Shown here: piece after piece, positions 35,402 to 44,155 of the stretch
Position numbering within the stretch: position 1 is the stretch's first letter
Layout: each line of letters opens with the position of its first letter
Source: Breviolum minutum Mf 1.05b.01
Taxonomy: Eukaryota; Sar; Dinophyceae; Suessiales; Symbiodiniaceae
Assembly: GCA_000507305.1 (NCBI GenBank)
Contig: DF239808.1
Coordinates: 1 to 64,000, forward strand
Direction of reading: 5' to 3'
Length of the DNA: 64,000 nt
Notes under the pieces: generated by a model
What the model was told of the DNA's origin: nothing
Database searches by the model: none
Seen by the model: only the letters and a program-made list of their open reading frames with translations
Made by a program: the position numbers and the translations under genes

Positions 35402-37682
35402 GTTTCTTTATGCGGAATCTGATCGTAACATGAATGTCAGATGTATATGCTATGTGCCAATGTATTAGTTCTAGAGTATACATTCCGAATGCATTACGTA
35501 CGGCAAGGCTGTGCACAAATACTCATTAATGTGAATCTATGATGCTCTCCGTCACGTAGTCTAGGTGCGTTGACGAGTCGCAGTCTTTTCTCCCTTCGTT
35601 TTGGGAAAGAGTGTCAAAGCATCGCGCCTACAGCCACGAGCCTGTTGCTCGGAAAGAAAGCACCAAAGACTCAAAAATAATCTGGGTCATTTGACCCTCT
35701 TTGGTCCCTTTGTGCGCTGGAGTACAAACAGACTGCATCAAAAAACAATGCTGAACTATTGCTTCCAAACGACATGGGAGAAAAATTGGTAGGTTTTGTC
35801 ACTCTTGTTTGGCCTTTAGGGCTTTCTTCTTTTTGCGCTATCTTGGCATGCTGCCGAAAATCTGCAAAATCTCCCTTGACATTGTCAGCTGGAGACGAAC
35901 AAGTGTCTATCCAGTGAGAGCTCAGTAAATCACCCGAAATCACTGTAGCCCAAGGGCGATACTTCATGTGTTTACTTCAGAAGCGGGAGCTGGTATATAG
36001 AGAAGGAAAGGACAGGACTCCTTTGTCCTGAAAAAGGCTATTGCTGACTCAAGAAGTAATAGAAACCAGGCTACAACCAACAGAAACTAAAAGGACTGGA
36101 AGACCCTGTATCGGTACAGAGACAAAACGATTTTTTTTACATGTTTGTCGGGGATATTGTTACCAAAGTCGAAACATGACATATCCCTTCACCACATACC
36201 CTGCGCGCTGCAACACCCAAAAAGATCTGGGAACCATGGAGCACCATGGAGAACCTATTCAACAAATCGTTTAGCCTTCAAAATATTTGAGTTTGAGTAA
36301 GCAACAGAAGCCTTGTCGGTAAAGCTGCTTGGAACCAAGGTGACATGTACTGCCTTGTGACTTCCTCAAACCAAGCTACGCTTGCAAAAGGGAAAAAGTT
36401 CTCCTGCCATTCTGCCATTTCTCTCACTGCTTACATATACAGAGATGCGACGGTTGTGAAGCTAAACAGCAACAACGAAACGCTTCTGGGTGGCCATCAG
36501 AAATGAATGGCCACAAAGGCCTGGCGTACAATCTGGGATTGACGTCAGGAAGTTATGCTTCCCCAAAATCCCTATTTTTCGTGGACCAAAAATTCTCCCA
36601 CCGATGGATGGGTGGATTCCAACAGCATTGACACACTCACAATGGATTTAAAAAAACCGATGACCTCTGCTGTAGCTCTGTGGACCAGGGGAGGTCGACT
36701 GTGCTCCAAGGAAGCACTGCCACAATCCATCACGTTAAACAACATCCTCGTCAGTGGGCTTCGGGGGGTATAGGGCAACAGGATGTAAAGGAAGGTTGTA
36801 AAGCATTTAAGAAAATAAATGATGGTCTTTGGATAAGGTCATAGGAGGGTGGCGGGTGGTGGTAATTGACAGCCTTTACTCAGGATTTCTTGGGAGCGTG
36901 TGCCAGATGCTAACCCAACATATTTGTTGCATTCATCTGCCTGAACAGAATTAGGGGTGGACCAAATTAGCTGTGAAAGAAAACTGACTTTAGCACACTC
37001 TGAGAAAGGATGGCAAACGCAACTCACTGTTCTATGATGTCATTCTTTTCAGAAAATGAACAAATCTCCTTCGACTTTGTTGATTGAAAACATGCTCCTT
37101 GTTGCTAAGCATAACCAAAATTGTGCAGCAAAAATGGCCTGGCCTGAAGCCAACTACAACCAGAACCAGAAGGAGGTTGTCGTAGGCACCACCAATGGCC
37201 TGTCAGCAACTGGCATTGAACACTCGTCACGGCCCGAAGTCAAATTGGCAATCACCTCATCGTTGTCTTTCAGGAAGACATGGGTCAATCTGGTCAATCT
37301 GAAGAACTATCTTGTTTGGGTGGCACCTATCGACATTAAGGTAGCGCAAATCGATTACAACGAAAGAGCCGCTGTCAAAATCAATTTTTACTACCTTGTC
37401 CCCTGAGATTCCCAAGACCCCACCCTGCAAAATCCGCCTCTGCCAGCATAGCGACAACGCCCACCTAGGTCAAGCATCAGAAAGATCACCAGTCAACCTA
37501 GCCCTGCAGAATTTACCGAATGACAACCTACATGCTTTGACATTCAATGCCACCCTGAATCGCTTTTGCAGAAGAATGCAAAAACTGAATCTGTTTTAGA
37601 CACATGGGCTTCTAGATGATAGACTATCAAAGATCCCCGTTGGGCCTTGGACATCCATTGGATGTCAACTAAAGAATCTCAT
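35402..37682. other. Stretch upstream of the mobile element, little supported
   Basis: Short open frames on both strands without domain character (for example near 36572-36778, minus). No repeats other than short runs. It forms the left flank of the element insertion. Confidence 0.35.
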
Positions 37683-37789
37683 CTTACTTTCTTTCAAGAC
37701 TCATTCAATTTCACAAATACAACACATCTCAAAGTGCAGCACACTTTTCTGGAATGGGGGAATTCACTTTCAAGTCTTCGGTCTTAGCC
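37683..37789. repeat. Split direct repeat beta, outer copy
   Basis: 107 bp from CTTACTTTCTTTCAAG to TTCGGTCTTAGCC, identical to 38297-38403. It forms the left edge of the element. Confidence 0.95.
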
Positions 37790-38111
37790 GAACGGCAGGG
37801 CTAGGCTATGGTACAGATACTAACGTCGTCATTGCCATGCTTGTTGTTGCAGTAGGTCTTGGAGTTCACGACGTATGCGGCCAAGCTCATGGTGACACTG
37901 GGTCACGAGGGCTCGCAGAGGCACAGCGCTTTGGGCCAGTTGGGTGTTGAGATCTGGGCCAACATGAGGTTCGGCAGTGTCTGTGACATCGTCGTGCAAG
38001 TAGAGGCAACTGAGTGTCATCTGCAACAGCTGGCTGACGTGGCGGTAGCGCTGGAAAAGAGCTTCCACTTGGACGCGCGATTGTTCGTTCATGGCCAGGG
38101 TGGTGGGTGGG
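37790..38111 (-). other. Unique half of alpha2 with a small ORF
   Basis: A minus-strand ORF starts inside the repeated part (38128) and stops at 37829, 99 codons. It includes MNEQSRVQVEALFQRYR, CLYLHDDVTDTAEPHVG and HHELGRIRRELQDLLQQQ. Its GC-rich third positions and helical pattern look like real coding sequence. If alpha1 carries the same sequence in the gap, the ORF would also precede gag. It could be an accessory protein or a captured host exon. Family not recognised. Confidence 0.4.
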
Positions 38112-38297
38112 CCGAAATTTTGCATCAACTAGATGCCCACAGATCACTTCCAGATCTTGACTTGATACAAAAAGGTTACCAAACAAACAGTGAACAAGAC
38201 ATGTGTGAAATTGAATGCAAGCTTCTAAGTTCGATCACTCACACGAAGATGCCTCTCTAGAAAGTAAGGTTAACATCGGCTCCGCAGATTTATATAC
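38112..38297. repeat. Split direct repeat alpha, inner copy (visible part)
   Basis: 186 bp from CCGAAATTTTGCATC to CAGATTTATATAC, identical to 43600-43785. It abuts the inner beta copy with one shared base. Confidence 0.95.
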
Positions 38298-38403
38298 TTA
38301 CTTTCTTTCAAGACTCATTCAATTTCACAAATACAACACATCTCAAAGTGCAGCACACTTTTCTGGAATGGGGGAATTCACTTTCAAGTCTTCGGTCTTA
38401 GCC
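38297..38403. repeat. Split direct repeat beta, inner copy
   Basis: 107 bp identical to 37683-37789. It lies 33 bp downstream of the pol stop codon. Confidence 0.95.
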
Positions 38404-38436
38404 TCCCCCTTATTCACTGAAGACGTCTCACACTTT

Positions 38437-41400
38437 TTATACTTCGGCATCTCGGAGATCATTGATGACTTTCTTCAAGTCCGGAATCTCTTTCACCCTT
38501 TGTGCCTCATGCAGTAACTCGTGGGACTTTCCCCGAGAGGGTGCATCAGCTATGTTACACTCTGTCGGTACCCTTGCGTACCAGATGAAGAGACTTGAAT
38601 CCTCTTCTGATCGTGCAATCTGGTGTACGAGCTTTGAAAGATTTTTGTTTTCGGCTCTTCCGCGCAAAATGAGATACCTACAGCCTTCGTTGTCGATGAA
38701 GGTCATGAGGTGTTTTGACTTCAACTCGGGACCCCAAAGCTGCAGCGCAACTAGGACCGCTAACGTCTCCAGTTCACCAATTATCTGTTTTTGCCCCTCA
38801 GACGAAATGGAGTTGCAAACATCACGCTGCACCTTGCAGCCAAACCACTTCTCCACAGTCCCAGCAGGATTGAAGAGAACTGCACCCAAACCTCCTTCTC
38901 CATCTTCACTAGCAAAGCAGGCATCGGTGAAAAGAAAATATACCTGGTCCGAACTTGTGTCAACAGTCCTGGCCCGAGCTGAGAGGATCCGGCTCTTGAC
39001 AACACTCATGGAATCTACTGCAGAAGGTACCAGAGTCATGTCCAGTGGCGGGTTGTGGATGTAGCGGCCTAGCTCACCAATGAGCTTCCTGGTCACTCGA
39101 CCAAAGAGTTGTCCCTCTGCAAAGCCAAGCCTCCCTTTGAGCGAAGATGCCTCGGGGACCGTGATCTTGCCAGACACAAGGAGCTCCGCAATGGTCTTGG
39201 CAATTTCCTTCTTCCTCTTCTCTGTGTTTTCAATCTCTATGACTCCATCTCGGGATCTGCTCAAATTGACCACAACTCCCAAGGCAGAAACTGTAGAGGT
39301 CATACTGTCTGATTTCTCACCATCTCCGTCGAACTCCCAGCCAAGGAGCTGGAGCAAGCACTTCATGGTCGCCTCTGTGTTGGCTGCCAGCTCTACAGGT
39401 GATATGCAGACGTAGTCATCGAAGTAGCAGCTACACACAATGTAGAGTTTGTGAGCCAACCACTGCAAAGCTCTGGCGCACCTCAAAAAGGCCACCACGC
39501 TCCCTCTTGCTCCGAATGGGAGGGTGTACTGCTGGAAGCAAACCGTCTCCTTGTTGTCAGGGTTGTAGGCTGCTATGCGTGCCCACCTCAAGGAGCTGTC
39601 TGAGACGGGCAGCTGTCGGTAGGCTGACTTGAGGTCTAAAGCCGCCCCATGTAGCTCTGGGCTTCGAGACGCAGCCTTCAAGTCCTTCATGAGGGCACTT
39701 GCCATGGCCGCTATAGTGTCCACCCCATCGACAGTGCACTTGTTGGTGATTGTGGCTGCATCGTTGACTTGGCTTTCAGAGTAGTTGTCGATGGGACGTA
39801 CTTTACTCCCTTGAACGATTCCGAATCTTCTCGAGACTCTTCCTCCGTCCTGCGGTGTCTTCTGAAAGCGGGTCAACCACCCCTTCTTCTCCTCTTCGCA
39901 GGTCTTGAACCAAAGCTCGGCGTCTACAAGAGGGCATCCACTGGACTTGGTGGAGTGAAGGATCGCCTTGTTGCTCCTCCAGGCATTGCTAGCAAGGTCT
40001 TCAACTGAGAGCGAGGCAGGTTGAAAGTCGTCAGGAAGGGCAGGGCTGTTCCCACACATCCCCACCAAGTCAAACCCATTCAAGATGTCTCTCGGTAAAA
40101 GGTGGTCAGGATAGCCTTCAGCAGTGAGGATCTCTTCGAAGAGGGCTAGTCTTTTGCCCTTCAAGATGGATTTCTTCTGCTCTGAGATTCCTTCTCTGAG
40201 TTTGCTTTCTTGAGCTTTGAGGTTGTTGGCTCTGTCCATCCACTTCTTCAACCATTTTGCTCTGTAGCTGATGATGGCCTCAGGTCTAAGGCTTGCATTT
40301 GCAGTTATAGCTGCCCTCATTGTGTCAGACACTGAATCGAAAAGACTTGCTGGGTGACCACGTCGAAAAACTTCTTCCAGAAAATTCTCTTCGGTCCACG
40401 GGACACCAAAGGCGACTTCATATCCATCGCAACCACCACTTGAACCCCCCATCTTTGGAGTTGTGATGCGCAGGATGCGTGCATGTTGGGGTACATCACC
40501 AACTGCATGCTGTAGCTTGTCTTTGATGACAAACTTTGGCTGGCTTTGGAACTTGGCTGTCTCGACATGGGAGTAGTCTGGCATGAAGGCCAGGCTCTTT
40601 TTGGTCTGTTTGAAGGTGGCAGCACGGGCACGCTTGTCGGGTGATGTCAATGATGGTGTCGCAGTCAGGCCAAGTTCTTCTTGCACCACTTGTGCAAGAG
40701 CCACACATAGACCAAGAGGATACTCTGTTTCTTCAGCCGTTGCGAAGCCAGTGGATGTCTTGCCCCAAGGGAGGTGGTTGTGCTGCTTGTCACAATCTAC
40801 CGATAAAGTAGCGAGCTTGGCCATGCTGCCTGCTAAAGTTGTGCTTTTAGCCCGGGCACCACCATACATGCAGCTATGAAATGTAGCATACCAAGGATCG
40901 GTTTGCTTCATCACACATCGCCAAAAGCTCGTGAGCCAGAACAGTGAGTTCGTTGGATTCTCTAGGCTCCATGCAGTTCCACTTGCATGGCATGCCAGGA
41001 TGATGCGGCAGGCAGCTGCATACACAAGATTGGCCTTGCGAACTCGTTCTTGGTCTCTTTGCGATAGATTGGGAAGTCCATCTGGATGTTCTGGCGATCT
41101 CAAAGGATACGGTCCCCCTTCTAAGGGAATTTCTCTTGCTCTGCTGGCTGTGCCACATGGCACTCCCAGGTGCACATATTTGCACTTAGGGTGCTGAACC
41201 CACTCCAGGACTAACGTAACGTTGTCTTCTTTCTCCAGGTTAAGCTTGCAAATGGGAGCTTTGCATCCTGCTTTGACGATGTGGTCCACACCGAAGGAAC
41301 CTGGAAGTCCGTGAAGGCGAAGCTGAGCTGTAAGCCCTCCAGTGCCAGAACAAATCTCAATGCCAAAATAGGAAATTTCTGAAAAATCGACGGGAGCAAA

Positions 41401-41568
41401 ACTGGTTGCCAGAGCTTCCGTAGGCTGGGACTTATCCAAGTCTGCATCTGCAGCAGGAGTAGGGTATTCACCTGGTGCATCGTGGTGCTGTGCGTGTGCC
41501 ACTTCCGTGGCCGTAGTTTCTGTACTTCCTGAATTCTTTGGGGCAGGAGTGCTGCCCTGGGGATCCTG
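38437..41568 (-). CDS. pol: C5-methyltransferase-like domain, reverse transcriptase, RNase H
   Basis: Open frame of about 1,043 codons in the same frame as gag, from just after the UGA at 41569-41571 to TAA at 38437. No ATG precedes the first domain (a GTG at 41502 is the only start-like codon; residues are numbered from it). Residues 45-300: a cytosine-methyltransferase-like domain with the SAM-binding motif EICSGTGGL (49-57), the PC motif GVPCGTASRA (Cys 116) and LENP (181-183). RT: ALDLKSAYRQLP (Asp 623), LPFGARGSV, CYFDDYV (Asp 695-696). RNase H: FTDACFA (Asp 860), GELETLAVL (Glu 912), FIDNEGCR (Asp 937), NIADAPSRG (Asp 986). All catalytic residues named are present, so the protein looks active. 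No integrase, protease or tyrosine recombinase. Expected to be made as a gag-pol fusion by stop readthrough. Confidence 0.92.
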   Translation of the reverse strand, partial: QDPQGSTPAPKNSGSTETTATEVAHAQHHDAPGEYPTPAADADLDKSQPTEALATSFAPVDFSEISYFGIEICSGTGGLTAQLRLHGLPGSFGVDHIVKAGCKAPICKLNLEKEDNVTLVLEWVQHPKCKYVHLGVPCGTASRAREIPLEGGPYPLRSPEHPDGLPNLSQRDQERVRKANLVYAAACRIILACHASGTAWSLENPTNSLFWLTSFWRCVMKQTDPWYATFHSCMYGGARAKSTTLAGSMAKLATLSVDCDKQHNHLPWGKTSTGFATAEETEYPLGLCVALAQVVQEELGLTATPSLTSPDKRARAATFKQTKKSLAFMPDYSHVETAKFQSQPKFVIKDKLQHAVGDVPQHARILRITTPKMGGSSGGCDGYEVAFGVPWTEENFLEEVFRRGHPASLFDSVSDTMRAAITANASLRPEAIISYRAKWLKKWMDRANNLKAQESKLREGISEQKKSILKGKRLALFEEILTAEGYPDHLLPRDILNGFDLVGMCGNSPALPDDFQPASLSVEDLASNAWRSNKAILHSTKSSGCPLVDAELWFKTCEEEKKGWLTRFQKTPQDGGRVSRRFGIVQGSKVRPIDNYSESQVNDAATITNKCTVDGVDTIAAMASALMKDLKAASRSPELHGAALDLKSAYRQLPVSDSSLRWARIAAYNPDNKETVCFQQYTLPFGARGSVVAFLRCARALQWLAHKLYIVCSCYFDDYVCISPVELAANTEATMKCLLQLLGWEFDGDGEKSDSMTSTVSALGVVVNLSRSRDGVIEIENTEKRKKEIAKTIAELLVSGKITVPEASSLKGRLGFAEGQLFGRVTRKLIGELGRYIHNPPLDMTLVPSAVDSMSVVKSRILSARARTVDTSSDQVYFLFTDACFASEDGEGGLGAVLFNPAGTVEKWFGCKVQRDVCNSISSEGQKQIIGELETLAVLVALQLWGPELKSKHLMTFIDNEGCRYLILRGRAENKNLSKLVHQIARSEEDSSLFIWYARVPTECNIADAPSRGKSHELLHEAQRVKEIPDLKKVINDLRDAEV

Positions 41569-41571
41569 TCA
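41569..41571 (-). promoter_or_regulatory. In-frame UGA between gag and pol (candidate readthrough stop)
   Basis: On the minus strand: AAAGGGTCC TGA CAGGAT. gag and pol are in one frame and this is the only stop in about 1,460 codons. It may be a readthrough site or, less likely, a recent nonsense mutation. Confidence 0.6.
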
Positions 41572-42819
41572 GGACCCTTTGGCATTGTTGCACTGGCTCT
41601 TTGGGTGTGGGCCGTGACAATTCTTGACGGCGCATAGATGGTAGCCACGATCGCATGCTTGTCCTGGTTCTGCTTTGTCACATCCATCTATGTTGTATGC
41701 AAAGCACAATCTTTTGCCGCATGGCGTCATGCTGGCGCAGCCCCTCAAAGCCTGAGGGAGCTTCCCTCCATTCTTCCCATATCCTTTGGTGCCACCATGC
41801 TGTTGTTTGGACGTCTTGTTCCAAACCTTGTTTCGATCCCAATTGGGGTTCGACCACTTGTTCCACTCCTTCTTGGACTCTTTCTCCACAGGCGCCGCTT
41901 TTTGAGGGACGGCAGTTGGCAAAAGGAAGAAGGTCACCGTGTGGTCGTTTGGCAAGTTCGTCACCAGGTTGTCCAATGGTCTGACTCCGGCTGGTGTCGG
42001 TTTGATCCCAGCTCTGCTCAGCTCTTGCAGCCTCACAAAGGCTTGTCTATCGGCACGAAGAAGCTGGGTGAGGTTTGGCTTCGAGAAACCTGGTGGTGGC
42101 GGCTGCCTCAAGGTCTGGAACATCCATTGCACCCACCTCATTGACACATGATAGTCGATGAGGCCAACTGCGTCAAAGGCTAGGGCTCGCCTTGTCATTG
42201 CCTCCAGCATGTCCAGCTCGCCAGAGACCGTGCATTCCTTGTCAACTGCCGCCTCTGTGACCTTGATGCTCGACCCGGATGCATCAAGCCTCAGTTCTTT
42301 TGGTGGTTTCTGCGCGGTGATCTCCATGGACCTTGGGATGCATTTGCTGGGAGGTAGATAGCGGAGGCAGTCACTCTCGAGCATCCCACTGACGGTGTCA
42401 TAGACCTGGAAGGCTACTTCATGAGGGCCTTCTAACGTCATGCCAGCGAGTCTCACCCTTTGTTCCTGTATGCGAGCATTTCTCTCAGCTGCTGGGATCT
42501 TCCTCTGCGTAGGGTCATTGTTTGGATCGCTTTGGGTTCTGATCAAAGCAATCACAGTCGTCTGGGCTTCAAAAATCAGTCGCTTCAGTACCGCTACATC
42601 TCCAACCGCTATGACTCTTCCAACTCCAGTGTCATTCAGCAGCTGCGTGACCACATTGTCAGGTGTAGGTTGCCCAGGTTGGCTCACTGCGAAGGCCAAC
42701 TTTCCCAAGTTGTTGACGCCAATTGCCTTGAGCCCAGCAATCCAATCATCATGCAGGCCCACTCGCTTTGCATGCTGATCAAAGGTGGCTTCACTCTCTG
42801 CTAGGGATGAGGCCGCCAT
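41569..42819 (-). CDS. gag-like protein with C-terminal Cys/His zinc finger
   Basis: 416 codons with a true ATG at 42819-42817; the same frame has a TAG four codons upstream, which fixes the start. The N-terminal 290 residues are helical without motifs I can name. A Trp/Lys/Asn-rich basic linker (KKEWNKWSNPNWDRNK) follows. The C-terminus has CFAYNIDGC, ACDRGYHLC and CHGPHPKSQC, a CCCH-type plus CCHC-like arrangement for nucleic-acid binding. By position and finger it is the capsid/nucleocapsid protein. It ends AKGS at a UGA, after which the same frame continues into pol with no other stop. Confidence 0.85.
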   Translation of the reverse strand: MAASSLAESEATFDQHAKRVGLHDDWIAGLKAIGVNNLGKLAFAVSQPGQPTPDNVVTQLLNDTGVGRVIAVGDVAVLKRLIFEAQTTVIALIRTQSDPNNDPTQRKIPAAERNARIQEQRVRLAGMTLEGPHEVAFQVYDTVSGMLESDCLRYLPPSKCIPRSMEITAQKPPKELRLDASGSSIKVTEAAVDKECTVSGELDMLEAMTRRALAFDAVGLIDYHVSMRWVQWMFQTLRQPPPPGFSKPNLTQLLRADRQAFVRLQELSRAGIKPTPAGVRPLDNLVTNLPNDHTVTFFLLPTAVPQKAAPVEKESKKEWNKWSNPNWDRNKVWNKTSKQQHGGTKGYGKNGGKLPQALRGCASMTPCGKRLCFAYNIDGCDKAEPGQACDRGYHLCAVKNCHGPHPKSQCNNAKGS

Positions 42820-42944
42820 CGTTAACTACAGGTTGGAGATGATGAAGCGAAAGGCGGAATGTGAAGAATGTCCGCTTATGAGCTTAGTCTGAGATATGTC
42901 TGAACATGAGAGAATGACTTGTTCACTTGACTTCAGCTGTCGAG

Positions 42945-43157
42945 CCTCATGCACGCCTTATGCGGTATGAAAGCTGGCCTACGCCAGTTCACTTCACTCA
43001 GTTACCTTGTGGAGCCTCGTGCTCACCTCATGCGCCTCATGCGAACATGCCTCATGCAACTGCTACAAAGGAGACGTGTTTGAAGTTGCCTCATGCAAAA
43101 CAAAACTCGACCCTCGACAAGACGGCTTCGCTCTAAATGTTGAAACATGCCTCATGC
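42945..43157. repeat. Six CCTCATGC (GCATGAGG) octamers in the element leader
   Basis: Copies at 42945, 43026, 43035, 43050, 43089 and 43150, all between gag and the terminal repeat. Further near-matches (GCCTTATGC, GCCTCGTGC) lie among them. On the element's sense strand the word is GCATGAGG. Likely a cis-acting leader element (promoter, packaging or priming); the role is inferred. Confidence 0.75.
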
Positions 43158-43186
43158 TGTTTCTGCCGTAAGTGATGAAATCCAAA

Positions 43187-43599
43187 NNNNNNNNNNNNNN
43201 NNNNNNNNNNNNNNNNNNNNNNNNNNNNNNNNNNNNNNNNNNNNNNNNNNNNNNNNNNNNNNNNNNNNNNNNNNNNNNNNNNNNNNNNNNNNNNNNNNNN
43301 NNNNNNNNNNNNNNNNNNNNNNNNNNNNNNNNNNNNNNNNNNNNNNNNNNNNNNNNNNNNNNNNNNNNNNNNNNNNNNNNNNNNNNNNNNNNNNNNNNNN
43401 NNNNNNNNNNNNNNNNNNNNNNNNNNNNNNNNNNNNNNNNNNNNNNNNNNNNNNNNNNNNNNNNNNNNNNNNNNNNNNNNNNNNNNNNNNNNNNNNNNNN
43501 NNNNNNNNNNNNNNNNNNNNNNNNNNNNNNNNNNNNNNNNNNNNNNNNNNNNNNNNNNNNNNNNNNNNNNNNNNNNNNNNNNNNNNNNNNNNNNNNNNN
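43187..43599. other. Assembly gap (413 N)
   Basis: A run of N. It starts in the leader and ends inside repeat alpha1, as expected when an assembler cannot resolve a recent identical repeat. Confidence 1.
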
Positions 43600-43785
43600 C
43601 CGAAATTTTGCATCAACTAGATGCCCACAGATCACTTCCAGATCTTGACTTGATACAAAAAGGTTACCAAACAAACAGTGAACAAGACATGTGTGAAATT
43701 GAATGCAAGCTTCTAAGTTCGATCACTCACACGAAGATGCCTCTCTAGAAAGTAAGGTTAACATCGGCTCCGCAGATTTATATAC
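43600..43785. repeat. Split direct repeat alpha, outer copy (visible part)
   Basis: 186 bp identical to 38112-38297. Its right end (CAGATTTATATAC) is the 5' terminus of the element. Confidence 0.95.
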
Positions 43786-44038
43786 ATACTACAATGTCAC
43801 ATAACATGATGGACTATGTGTGTGTGTTATGCCTGAATGCCTCATGACAAGACACAAGAGTATACGGCACAAGACAACATGTCAAGATAGAATACACATC
43901 TATGTACATAAAATTTATGTACACATACGTTACATAGTCATATAAAACTTCATATGATTTGTATGTTCGTCTTTGACCTGTATCAACAAACATGTAAAAC
44001 ATCAATATACTTTGTATACCCCTAAATTGCCATGAAAC

Positions 44039-44155
44039 TTCAATCAACAACTCAAGCCTCCAGCCCCCAGCCGGAAGAAGCGAAGACGCCCTTGCCTCGG
44101 GAAGTCGGGGTGCTTCACGTCCTTCCTTTGGCATTGCACCAGCATAGTATCCAGC
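44039..44155 (-). CDS. Exon of an unknown gene
   Basis: 117-nt exon in phase 0 at both ends: acceptor CCAG before G, donor GAA before GTTTCA. It encodes AGYYAGAMPKEGREAPRLPE, then ARASSLLPAGGWRLELLIE. No family recognised. It lies 250 bp from the element's 5' end, so the insertion may sit in this gene's downstream intron. Confidence 0.4.

Larger units (their letters stand above)
37683..43785 (-). mobile_element. DIRS-like retrotransposon with split direct repeats, gag and methyltransferase-RT-RNase H; contains an assembly gap
   Basis: In element orientation (right to left): terminal repeat alpha1 (43785 into the gap), leader, gag, in-frame UGA, pol, beta1 (38403-38297), alpha2 (38297-37790), beta2 (37789-37683). 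The visible 186 bp of alpha1 equals 38297-38112 at every base; beta1 equals beta2 over all 107 bp. The order alpha1 - ORFs - beta1 alpha2 - beta2 is that of split direct repeats, where the internal beta-alpha junction copies the junction of a circular intermediate. Identical repeats imply a recent insertion. The outer flanks (CTCAT on the left, ATACTAC on the right) show no clear target-site duplication, as expected for recombinase-mediated insertion. RT with RNase H and a methyltransferase but no integrase fits the DIRS order. No tyrosine recombinase is seen. Confidence 0.8.

Noticed and set aside
38462..40008. Plus-strand frames of 60-200 codons opposite pol
   Set aside because: Shadows of the strongly coding minus strand.
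41500..41502. GTG at 41502 as the start of pol
   Set aside because: The frame is open upstream to the UGA after gag and no ATG exists before the methyltransferase domain, so a gag-pol fusion is more likely.
43063..43674. Frames running through the N gap
   Set aside because: Translated N; no evidence.
37683..43785. Simple LTR retrotransposon
   Set aside because: The 107-bp repeat lies both outside and directly inside the 508-bp block, and there is no integrase or protease. Split direct repeats explain this; two plain LTRs do not.
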